Assembly (NCBI GenBank): GCA_003153875.1
Contig: PMBY01000514.1
Coordinates: 1-7,835 of the forward strand
DNA length: 7,835 nucleotides
Direction: 5' to 3'
From: Myxococcales bacterium
Lineage (GTDB): Bacteria > Myxococcota > Polyangia > Fen-1088
The position numbers and the translations under genes are program-made. Positions 1 through 5,562 of the stretch are shown here, piece after piece. The notes under the pieces were generated by a model, which saw only the letters and a list, made by a program, of their open reading frames with translations, made no database searches and was not told where the DNA came from. Numbering within the stretch: the stretch's first letter is position 1; every line of letters starts with the position of its first letter.

Positions 1-1824
1 GGCCTGTTCTCCACCTGCGCGCTGCTGTCGAACGGGACGGTGAGATGCTGGGGCTACAACCACTACGGCCAACTCGGGAACGCGACGACAACCGACTCGA
101 CCACGCCCGTCGTGGTTCAGGGATTGAACGACGCCGTCGCGCTCTCGGCGTCGGATGGGTATCACGCCTGCGCCGTGCGGGCCGACGGCACGGCGCAATG
201 CTGGGGGGGCAACGTCTACGGAGCGTTGGGCGATGGCACCAGGGTCGATTCCTCTTCGATCAAGACGGTGCTGGACCTGCGCAACATCGCGACCATCAGC
301 ACAGGTGGCAATGACACCTGCGCCGCGCTCGTCGACGGGACCGCGTACTGCTGGGGCGAGGCGCCGGGCCCGGGGACCAGGCCGCTTCCGCTCAAGGGCG
401 TGGTCTCGATCCAGGCGGGAAACAGTGACATCTGCGCGCTTCTTGCCGATGCCACGGTCGACTGCTGGGGGGCCAACGTTTCCGGTCAGATTGGCAATGG
501 CACATACGCCGACGCCGTGCACCCGATGTCGACGCCCACTGCGGTGCAGGGGCTGAACCACGTCGTCGCCCTCTCCGCCGGCACCGAGGGCGAGTGCGCC
601 GTCCTGGCGGACGGCACGGCCGCGTGCTGGGGCGCCAATAACCATGGCCAGCTCGGCAACGGCACGGTGACGAGCGGCGCGCCGTACGGCAGCGCGACGC
701 CCGTGGCGGTCTCCGGTTTGACGAACGTGGTCGCGATCACGACGGCTGGCTATTATGCCTGCGCGCTGCTCTCCGACGGCAGCGTGAGTTGCTGGGGCGA
801 CAACGAAAACGGCACCCTGGGCAATGGCACGACGACGGACTCCGCATTGCCCGTCGCGGTTCCGGGCCTGGGCAACATCGTGGCGATCTCGGCCGGCATC
901 GAGCACGCCTGTGCGCTTGCGGCGGACGGAACCATCTGGTGCTGGGGGCTCAACACCCACGGCGAGCTTGGCCATGCGCCAACCAACGATTCGTGCACAG
1001 GTGCCGTGTGCTCGATGACTCCGGTGAGAGTCGATTGGTCGACGGACTCGGACGGAGGACTCGACAGCACGTTCCCGCAGGCTCGCGACGCCGCCCAGGA
1101 AAGCCTGCCGTCCAGCGCCGATGGCGGCGTCCCCTGTCGGCTCAGCTCGGATTGCGCGAACCTGGGCGGGACGTTCTGCCAGAAGGACTCGTGCGATCCA
1201 TCGGTCATCGGGGTCTGCGCGGTGATTCCGACTTCCTGCCGGAGCGACACCGACTTGGTGTGCGGCTGCGACGGCAACAACTACGTGTATCCGTGCCTGG
1301 CTCACGCCGAATCGGTGAACATCGCTTCCCAGGGCCCGTGCCCGCTTCCCGAAGGCGGAGCCTCCTGCGCGACCAATTCGGACTGCGGGACCGGGCTCTA
1401 CTGCAAGAAGGAATCTTGCGGGGCGGCGACTGGTCTTTGTACCGGCGAGCCGGATTTGATGGTCTGCTTCCACGAATCGAGGGACGGTGGCCAGTCGGCC
1501 TGCGGCTGCGATCACCAGACCCACTTGAATGACTGCGAGGCCGCATCGTACGGAGTCAACGTCGATTTCGAGGGGTCTTGTCCCCCGCTGCCCTCGGGGC
1601 CGTGCACGTCCCTGTCGGATTGCGGAGGCGAGAGCTACGCGGCCCTGGTCTTCTGCAGGCCCACCACTTGCGGCGCCGCCGCGGGGGTCTGCACGGCCAT
1701 CCCCGATGCCTGCCCGATGCTCTCCCATTCGGTCTGCGGTTGCGACGGTCAACTCTACCCAAGCGAGTGCTTCGCCGAGCGTGCGCGCGTCGGCTGGCAT
1801 GTTACCGACGGGGGTTGCCCCTAG
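1..1824 (+). CDS. RCC1-repeat beta-propeller protein with three C-terminal Kazal-like cysteine modules (5' partial)
   Basis: The frame is open from base 1, so the start and any signal peptide lie to the left; the GTG at 40 is internal. The 607 visible residues have two parts. Residues 1 to about 345 carry seven Cys-Trp-Gly motifs (near residues 16, 67, 117, 155, 209, 264 and 314). Most are spaced about 50 residues apart and preceded by a Cys-Ala-x-x-x-Asp-Gly pattern, typical of bacterial RCC1 propeller repeats. After an acidic Ser/Asp linker come three modules of about 70 residues (379-447, 456-527, 535-606). Modules 1 and 3 have a Val-Cys-Gly-Cys-Asp-Gly core like that of Kazal/follistatin protease-inhibitor domains; module 2 has a variant Ala-Cys-Gly-Cys-Asp-His core. 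Many cysteines imply an extracytoplasmic, disulphide-bonded protein. Kazal domains often inhibit serine proteases and RCC1 propellers bind partners, but the actual role is unknown. It ends in TAG and converges on the minus-strand genes. Confidence 0.9.
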   Translation, partial: GLFSTCALLSNGTVRCWGYNHYGQLGNATTTDSTTPVVVQGLNDAVALSASDGYHACAVRADGTAQCWGGNVYGALGDGTRVDSSSIKTVLDLRNIATISTGGNDTCAALVDGTAYCWGEAPGPGTRPLPLKGVVSIQAGNSDICALLADATVDCWGANVSGQIGNGTYADAVHPMSTPTAVQGLNHVVALSAGTEGECAVLADGTAACWGANNHGQLGNGTVTSGAPYGSATPVAVSGLTNVVAITTAGYYACALLSDGSVSCWGDNENGTLGNGTTTDSALPVAVPGLGNIVAISAGIEHACALAADGTIWCWGLNTHGELGHAPTNDSCTGAVCSMTPVRVDWSTDSDGGLDSTFPQARDAAQESLPSSADGGVPCRLSSDCANLGGTFCQKDSCDPSVIGVCAVIPTSCRSDTDLVCGCDGNNYVYPCLAHAESVNIASQGPCPLPEGGASCATNSDCGTGLYCKKESCGAATGLCTGEPDLMVCFHESRDGGQSACGCDHQTHLNDCEAASYGVNVDFEGSCPPLPSGPCTSLSDCGGESYAALVFCRPTTCGAAAGVCTAIPDACPMLSHSVCGCDGQLYPSECFAERARVGWHVTDGGCP

Positions 1825-1830
1825 TCGCGT

Positions 1831-1892
1831 GGGGAGCCCGCCGGCTTTGCCCCCAATGGGACTTCGGGAACGCAAGTTGGCTTGCCGAAGTC
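1831..1892. terminator. Two adjacent bulged hairpins after the RCC1 gene, possible terminator
   Basis: The first hairpin pairs GGGG-AGCC (1831-1838) with GGCT...CCCC (1843-1853) around loop CGCC, with a 3-nt bulge. The second pairs GACTTCGG (1860-1867) with CCGAAGTC (1885-1892), enclosing an inner CAAG/CTTG stem with loop TTGG and a 5-nt bulge. They start seven bases after the RCC1 stop, in the gap between converging genes, where a bidirectional terminator would be expected. Neither is followed by a clear U-tract, so intrinsic termination is uncertain; they could also be scars of the rearrangements here. Confidence 0.35.
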
Positions 1893-1932
1893 AGACTCCT
1901 CGCCCACAAACTCACGGTTGAGGCCGGCAGTA

Positions 1933-2014
1933 GTTCCATTCTCGCCGACTAGGCCCTTGCGATTCCAGCCGTCCTGTACGCCCGGCAAAACTCGGCGCGG
2001 GGAGCGGAAGTCGA
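1933..2014 (-). pseudogene. GH2 beta-glucuronidase fragment A (C-terminal N-x-K region)
   Basis: Bases 1933-2014 align without gaps to 6514-6595 of the intact GH2 gene at roughly 85% identity by eye. Read on the minus strand the protein is also kept (DFRSPRRVL, then DGWNRKG), matching residues 411-438 of the intact product and including the Asn-Arg-Lys motif associated with glucuronate recognition. The frame has no stop across the match. The rest of the gene on either side is missing: the last 72 or so bases of the GH2 reading frame are replaced by unrelated sequence, and about 510 bp upstream by the lipoprotein gene. It begins only 16 bases after the lipoprotein stop. Too short to encode an enzyme; a remnant of a second GH2 copy. 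Confidence 0.87.
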
Positions 2015-2030
2015 CAACCTGCGGGCCCCT

Positions 2031-2696
2031 TTACAGCGACTCCTGGAACGTGGCACTGACCACTCTGAGATTCGCGCACGGCGCGCTGGCTGCAGCGTTG
2101 ATGGCGGCTTGCCGGTCACATTTGCCGCCCGTCATCGTGCAGGGGACCAGGTATTCCCGCTGTTCTATGCGGATCTGGTCGCCCGTCTTGACCAGGACGT
2201 TGTTGGCCACGTGTGCGACGTTCGCGCTGTCGGTGCCGAACGAGGTTCCGGTCAGGCTCTGGTCCGCTTCTACGCGCGAGAAGTCCGCGGAGAAAGCGAC
2301 GGGGATGATGCCTTGGCTGGTAGAGGTGGCACGGCAACCAGACGCGCTGGCGCAATCTATTACCGCTAGCTCGTAACCGTTGCCGAAGCGGGAGGTTGGG
2401 AACAGCACCAACATCGAGATCGCGTTCCAGGCCGTTCCACCGTCCGCCGCACAGCCATTTTCGTTTATGGTGTCCGAGATCACTTGATAGATCCCGGCGT
2501 AGGGTGAGAAGTCCGGCCCCGGAAGCTGCGAAGCACCACCTGAACCGCCCCCGCCGCTGCCACCACCTGCACCACCGCCGGCAGCGGAGCCCCCCGTGCC
2601 TGCAGAACCGCTGCCTCCGCCGCATCCAACTGCAGGCGCAATGACGACGAACAGGGACAGCACGGCCACCTTCACGAACCACATGCCATTCGGCAT
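2031..2696 (-). CDS. Secreted lipoprotein with Gly/Ser-rich linker, unknown function
   Basis: The 221-residue protein starts with a signal peptide (hydrophobic core about residues 7-22) and lipobox Ala-Val-Gly-Cys with Cys25 as the lipidation site. A linker of almost only Gly, Ser and Ala follows (26-56), then a globular domain (about 60-221) with six cysteines (82, 115, 121, 186, 193, 207), an even number that could form three disulphides. Such Gly-linker lipoproteins are common in Myxococcota. The open frame extends to 3254, but the ATG at 2696 puts the signal peptide at the N-terminus and has an AGGG Shine-Dalgarno-like element nearby, so I chose it. The ATG at 2684 is possible but less well preceded. 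The gene lies between GH2 fragments A and B, where about 510 bp of GH2 sequence would be expected. I do not recognise the globular domain; its function is unknown. Confidence 0.8.
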   Translation of the reverse strand: MPNGMWFVKVAVLSLFVVIAPAVGCGGGSGSAGTGGSAAGGGAGGGSGGGGSGGASQLPGPDFSPYAGIYQVISDTINENGCAADGGTAWNAISMLVLFPTSRFGNGYELAVIDCASASGCRATSTSQGIIPVAFSADFSRVEADQSLTGTSFGTDSANVAHVANNVLVKTGDQIRIEQREYLVPCTMTGGKCDRQAAINAAASAPCANLRVVSATFQESL

Positions 2697-2829
2697 GGTG
2701 GCCCTGATATCGCGCGCGCACCTCGCCTCCTCGGACGCCTGCTCGGCGAACCGACGGCCCAGAATCGCAACGGCCTCGCGCGGGCTCATGCGCGATATGC
2801 TACCACGACAGCGGGCCAGAGACCCAAGA

Positions 2830-2862
2830 CCCACTGGATGGTCCAGTAGACCGGGATCTCCT
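2830..2862 (-). pseudogene. GH2 beta-glucuronidase fragment B (33 bp)
   Basis: These 33 bases match 7106-7138 of the intact GH2 gene with two mismatches. On the minus strand they read EIPVYWTIQW, against EIPVYWAIQW at about residues 231-240 of the intact protein. The match is short, but strand and order agree with fragments A and C, and its GH2 counterpart is about 15 bp from that of fragment C. It therefore marks the left junction of the sequence carrying the toxin-antitoxin operon. Between this piece and the antitoxin stop (2863-2962) I see no recognisable gene. Confidence 0.75.
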
Positions 2863-2962
2863 GGACCCCGCGTGCCCCAACGGCCAAGTCTCGGCCATCT
2901 GGAGTCGACCAGGGCTTGCCAGCAACTCTTCGTCGATGGGGTAGATGTTTTTCGCTGGACGG

Positions 2963-3274
2963 TCAGGCCGCCTTCTTGCCTCTGGTCTCCTCGATCAACG
3001 CGAGGCTCAGTCTGAGGCCCAGTGGCCGCAGCAATCGGTTGAGGGTCTCCTGCGTCGGGTTGTGGCGCGGATTGATGGCGCGAAGGACATTCGGACTGGC
3101 CACACCAGCCCGCGCCGCGAACTCCTTCACCCCCGCGGCTCGAATGACCTTTCCCAGTGCCTGCTGCAGGGGAATCCCCTCGTGAATAGCGGCCACGAGA
3201 AACTCGCGGGCGAACGCCGGATTCTCCAGATCCCGAGCCAGGCCTTCGTTCCAATCCCTACTGCGCTTTGCCAT
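2963..3274 (-). CDS. higA: HigA-type antitoxin (helix-turn-helix DNA-binding protein)
   Basis: This 103-residue protein resembles the short antidote proteins paired with Gp49/HigB-type toxins. It has a charged N-terminal segment (1-20), an Ala/Leu-rich helix (21-45) and a helix-turn-helix in the C-terminal half (about 49-86: a Glu-Phe-Ala-Ala-Arg-Ala-Gly helix, then an Asn-Val-Leu-Arg-Ala-Ile recognition helix), ending in a basic tail. Such antitoxins neutralise the toxin by direct binding and repress their own operon. Its start overlaps the end of the upstream toxin gene by 17 bp, as expected for a co-translated toxin-first pair, and it has a very strong Shine-Dalgarno inside the toxin gene. 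The palindrome upstream of the toxin is its likely binding site. The family call rests on overall pattern and gene pairing; the symbol is by analogy. Confidence 0.88.
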   Translation of the reverse strand: MAKRSRDWNEGLARDLENPAFAREFLVAAIHEGIPLQQALGKVIRAAGVKEFAARAGVASPNVLRAINPRHNPTQETLNRLLRPLGLRLSLALIEETRGKKAA

Positions 3275-3590
3275 GTTTCATCACCTCCAAAAACTCGGTC
3301 CAGGATTGTCTTGCGGTCCGGATGTCCTTGACTTGTGAGCCCTTGTCGCCTCCGAGGAGTAGAAGAACCAGTTCCTTCCCGAATCGGCCGAAATAGATCC
3401 GGTAGCCGGGTCCGAAAGCGAGTCGGGCTTTCCACACACCGCCGCCGACCGACCTGTGGTCGCCCAAATTGCCGATCTCGAAGCGCAGGACCCTGGCCTG
3501 AATGCGCGCCTGCGTGAGAAGATCGAGGGTCTCCAGCCACCGTCGGTAGCGGCTCGCACCACCGGCGGTAAGGTACTCTCGAACAACCAG
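3258..3590 (-). CDS. higB: RelE/HigB-like (Gp49 family) toxin, non-canonical start
   Basis: The minus-strand frame encodes about 110 residues with the family's hallmarks: an N-terminal Val-Arg-Glu-Tyr-Leu-Thr-Ala segment (residues 3-9), an Arg/Leu-rich helix (26-41), then Gly-Pro-Gly-Tyr-Arg-Ile-Tyr-Phe-Gly (60-68) and Gly-Gly-Asp-Lys-Gly-Ser-Gln (80-86). Relatives are about 100-110 residues and act as ribosome-dependent or related mRNA interferases, arresting translation. No ATG, GTG or TTG lies in frame between the upstream stop (TGA, 3611-3609) and the conserved N-terminus. A CTG at 3590 follows GGAG with five-base spacing and gives the expected length, so I chose it. A TTG start at 3467 would drop the first 41 residues. 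A small frameshift near the start, which would place an ATG at 3631, 3627 or nearby in use, is the alternative and would mean the toxin is damaged. It is followed, with overlap, by the antitoxin. Confidence 0.83.
   Translation of the reverse strand: MVVREYLTAGGASRYRRWLETLDLLTQARIQARVLRFEIGNLGDHRSVGGGVWKARLAFGPGYRIYFGRFGKELVLLLLGGDKGSQVKDIRTARQSWTEFLEVMKHGKAQ
3281..3288 (-). promoter_or_regulatory. Strong Shine-Dalgarno of the antitoxin gene
   Basis: On the minus strand GGAGGTGA lies six bases before the antitoxin ATG, within the last codons of the toxin gene. It is a full match to the 16S rRNA anti-Shine-Dalgarno, far stronger than the toxin's own site with its CTG start. This difference would favour antitoxin over toxin synthesis from one mRNA (inference). 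Confidence 0.85.
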
Positions 3591-3598
3591 TCTCGCTC

Positions 3599-3628
3599 CA
3601 CATACATATCACGGCTGATATGTATGTG
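3599..3628. promoter_or_regulatory. Perfect 30-bp palindrome, likely antitoxin operator
   Basis: Two perfect 13-base arms (CACATACATATCA and its reverse complement) flank a 4-base centre (CGGC). It is AT-rich in a GC-rich context, ends eight bases before the proposed toxin start, and abuts the toxin's GGAG. HigA-type antitoxins dimerise on such inverted repeats over their own promoter. No convincing -10/-35 pair was found, though the AT-rich arms may contain the -10. In RNA it could also form a hairpin next to the toxin ribosome-binding site and limit toxin translation. Confidence 0.8.
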
Positions 3629-3695
3629 CAACTGCCCCCGAAGAAGAGCGCAGGCTTTGATCGGTCGGCTGTCAAACCCTGTCGTCCTAGTACGC

Positions 3696-3837
3696 CCAGC
3701 TCGTCGGCCATGCGGGCCATGTGCTCGTTGTGGGGTAGTGGGCCAGCCGGACGAAGTTGGCGTTCATTTCCTTGGCCCAGCCGAGCAGCATGCGGGCGTC
3801 TCCGACCGAATACACCCGCCCGCCGCGCATCGGGTTC
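3696..3837 (-). pseudogene. GH2 beta-glucuronidase fragment C (substrate-binding region, frameshifted)
   Basis: About 142 bases align to roughly 7154-7296 of the intact GH2 gene with about eleven mismatches and one single-base deletion (near 3732). On the minus strand it encodes the counterpart of residues 177-225, including DARMLLGWAKE and NANFVRLAHYP; the deletion then shifts the frame. Similarity stops abruptly at both ends: toward 3838 it gives way to the cysteine-rich lipoprotein gene, toward 3695 to toxin-antitoxin flanking DNA. The 5' part of this GH2 copy (all before residue 177) was not found anywhere between here and the intact gene. Clearly a pseudogene fragment. Confidence 0.93.
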
Positions 3838-3858
3838 GGAGATCTAGTGGCTTTTTCG

Positions 3859-4737
3859 CTACTGGCTCTCGGCTCCGAGTCGTTCTCTAAGCATGTTGCA
3901 GATTGGTTCAAGGTTGCGCGCAATAGCCTCCTTCTCCCTGACTTCCTTCGTATCTGCTCGGCTGGCGTCTTTCAAAGCCTTGCTTAGTCTCGCGCTGTGC
4001 GGAGGCAGCGAGACCTCGATTAGTATCTTGTGTAATCGAATACACTCGTTGGCTTTGGCTATGATGGATTGGACTGCTCCTAGCGTACTGAAGCACAGCG
4101 CGACACGTTCTGCTGGATTGGCTCTTCCTCCGCCTTGGTGGTAATTGTGCAAGGCCGCGTCTGCGGCGTTAAACGAATCGACTAGAGCGCCGTATTGGTC
4201 CGTACATAGTTTCCATGCTCCTATCGCCATTGTTGTCTCATCCAATGCGACCGATTCTGCGGCCAGTCTCGCTGTATCTTCTTGGCTTGGTGCAGGCGTT
4301 GCGGCGAGTTCCTTGGTTGGTCTCTCTGCCCCAGTGCGGAGGCGTGCAGATGACGTCATGGTCGGGGCTGTCATGGCCGGAGCCGGTGAGCCTATCTTGT
4401 CAGCCGCTTCGTCCTCTTCGCGTTTCTTCCTGGCATCCTCCTCCGCCTGGTGCGCGCGGCGCGCTTCTCGTGCCCGGGCATCAGTCACTTCTTGTTGGCG
4501 CTTGGCCTGACCTTCTCTCTGACGCTGTTCGACGCAGCCCGAGGGCTCGCAATCACCCGGACATCCGCACTTCGCAAGAGTTCCGCAAGAACAATAGCCA
4601 GACTGGAGCCGCCAGCAGCCGCACGCGTTGGCAGGAGGCGGCCGTGAGTAGGCAATTGGCGGTGGGGGCTCCATGAGACAGGCCGACCAGATAGGAACCA
4701 TGAAACAGAAAGTTCTCAGAATCTTGCATGAGAACAT
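3859..4737 (-). CDS. Cysteine-rich, coiled-coil putative lipoprotein, unknown function
   Basis: From the ATG at 4737 the protein has 292 residues. It opens with a signal-peptide-like segment (1-19) and a candidate lipidation Cys20 in Trp-Ser-Ala-Cys, an imperfect lipobox. A Pro-rich stretch (24-37) follows, then eight cysteines within thirty residues (39-68), then a highly charged Gln/Arg/Glu segment (69-113) that should form a coiled coil, a Pro/Thr/Ala linker (114-152) and a helical C-terminal domain (153-292) with four more cysteines. The frame is open to 4926, but upstream codons do not look like protein, and the chosen ATG follows the same CAGGGCCAYC leader as the lipoprotein starting at 2696. 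A start at 4773 is an alternative. I do not recognise the family. The layout suggests a cell-envelope protein. It is divergent from the gene at 5140, with its 3' end 22 bp from GH2 fragment C. Confidence 0.68.
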   Translation of the reverse strand: MFSCKILRTFCFMVPIWSACLMEPPPPIAYSRPPPANACGCWRLQSGYCSCGTLAKCGCPGDCEPSGCVEQRQREGQAKRQQEVTDARAREARRAHQAEEDARKKREEDEAADKIGSPAPAMTAPTMTSSARLRTGAERPTKELAATPAPSQEDTARLAAESVALDETTMAIGAWKLCTDQYGALVDSFNAADAALHNYHQGGGRANPAERVALCFSTLGAVQSIIAKANECIRLHKILIEVSLPPHSARLSKALKDASRADTKEVREKEAIARNLEPICNMLRERLGAESQ

Positions 4738-5139
4738 GATGGCCCTGCGCGGCAACATGGTGGAAAACTTCATTGACCCGCCTTGGGCACGTCTCCGAAC
4801 GAGTGCCTGCCCCGCAGGTATCAGTCCTGCCGTGCCGCTCTGAAATCTGCTCATGTTGGCCAGCGGATGCCCTCCCTTGGACACGACTTGGCAGATACCG
4901 TAGATCACAAGAACATCTGTGGGCATGGTACATCATTTGCGCGGATGCCGCGGGCCAGAAAGCTGGGCAAAAGGCGTACGGTTGAATCTTCCTTCTCGGC
5001 GCCCGGGGGGCGCGAGCCAGGTGTGTACTTCGTGGCCAAGCGCAATCTTATAGGGAGAGGGCCATGGCCCGGCGGATAGTGGACACGACCGGAGCCCGAA
5101 CCTGCTGACCCACAGAGTCCGTTCAAACAGGAGAATTCC
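4738..5139. other. Divergent intergenic region with no supported gene
   Basis: This 402-bp gap separates the cysteine-rich lipoprotein gene from the 5140 gene and should hold promoters for both. I found no convincing -35/-10 pair; TTATAG at 5048-5053 is a weak -10 candidate for the + strand. A 98-codon + strand frame (4783-5079) crosses it but lacks protein-like composition and a good ribosome-binding site. I saw no clear similarity to the intact GH2 gene, so the missing 5' part of the broken copy is not here as far as I can tell. Confidence 0.5.
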
Positions 5140-5502
5140 ATGAGAAACGAAGACAAACCATGCAACCAGAAGGAAGTGATGAGGAAGAAATCCTTGACCG
5201 AGGATGGCGAGTTTGTGACAGCCTTTCTCCACAACCGTCCTAGCGGAGAGATAGACAGCAGCACCCTCTTCTTCGGTGAGGTCCGGCTGAAGATCGGGGC
5301 CCCGGTGAAGCTGGAGGCTGGCTTAAAGATTGACGGGATAGTCGAAGCTCCCAACGGCCTGCCCGATGAGGCCGTCGTGAATCCCTGCTATGACCACCTT
5401 GAGGTTCCAGAACTGGGGATGTTATTGGGCCCCGTTCTCGTCCAAGCAAAGGATCACGGTTGGAAGAAGGTGGGCACGACTGTTTCAGTGATACTGAAGT
5501 GA
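5140..5502 (+). CDS. Small beta-rich hypothetical protein, first gene of a likely two-gene operon
   Basis: This encodes 120 residues, with ATG six bases after AGGAG, a good ribosome-binding site that fixes the start. The N-terminus (1-22) is charged; the rest alternates hydrophobic and polar residues in a pattern suggesting beta strands (about 25-31, 43-53, 57-70, 95-103, 110-120), with Gly/Pro turns. No signal peptide, membrane segment or catalytic motif is visible, and only two cysteines (8 and 83), so a cytoplasmic protein is likely. I do not recognise the family. The next gene starts 60 bp downstream on the same strand with no terminator between, suggesting co-transcription and a shared role, perhaps as partner or regulator of the TIR-like protein (inference). 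Codon use is less GC-biased than in the RCC1 gene, consistent with acquisition. Confidence 0.68.
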   Translation: MRNEDKPCNQKEVMRKKSLTEDGEFVTAFLHNRPSGEIDSSTLFFGEVRLKIGAPVKLEAGLKIDGIVEAPNGLPDEAVVNPCYDHLEVPELGMLLGPVLVQAKDHGWKKVGTTVSVILK

Positions 5503-5562
5503 GCAACCACGATTGCAACTGTCACTCAGGGCTGATACGGTGGGCAGACCGCAGAGGCAGTC

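Noticed and set aside
789..1532. Overlapping 247-codon + strand frame inside the RCC1 gene
   Set aside because: It is an out-of-frame shadow: arginine-rich, with no domain signal, while the main frame shows clear RCC1 and Kazal-like motifs.
2530..2630. GC-rich low-complexity tract as a DNA repeat
   Set aside because: It encodes the Gly/Ser linker of the lipoprotein and has no regular repeat unit.
2697..3254. The long minus-strand frame giving a 407-residue version of the lipoprotein
   Set aside because: The extra N-terminal part overlaps GH2 fragment B and the antitoxin gene in another frame, looks unlike protein, and would bury the signal peptide and lipobox inside the chain.
3670..3675. 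TTGACA on the minus strand upstream of the toxin as a -35 box
   Set aside because: Seventeen bases downstream reads TGCGCT, not a -10 element, and no other spacing gives a good match.
1860..3695. Integron cassette array with attC sites
   Set aside because: Gene-by-gene spacing suggested cassettes, but I found no RYYYAAC/GTTRRRY core pairs flanking the genes and no integrase; the spacers are explained better as GH2 fragments.
4738..4926. Longer N-terminus for the cysteine-rich lipoprotein
   Set aside because: It would place the signal-peptide-like segment over 60 residues in, and its composition is not protein-like. The ATG at 4773 remains a minor alternative.
5059..5070. 12-bp palindrome GGGCCATGGCCC as an operator
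   Set aside because: Short and GC-rich, expected by chance in this composition, and about 70 bp from the nearest start without a recognisable promoter.
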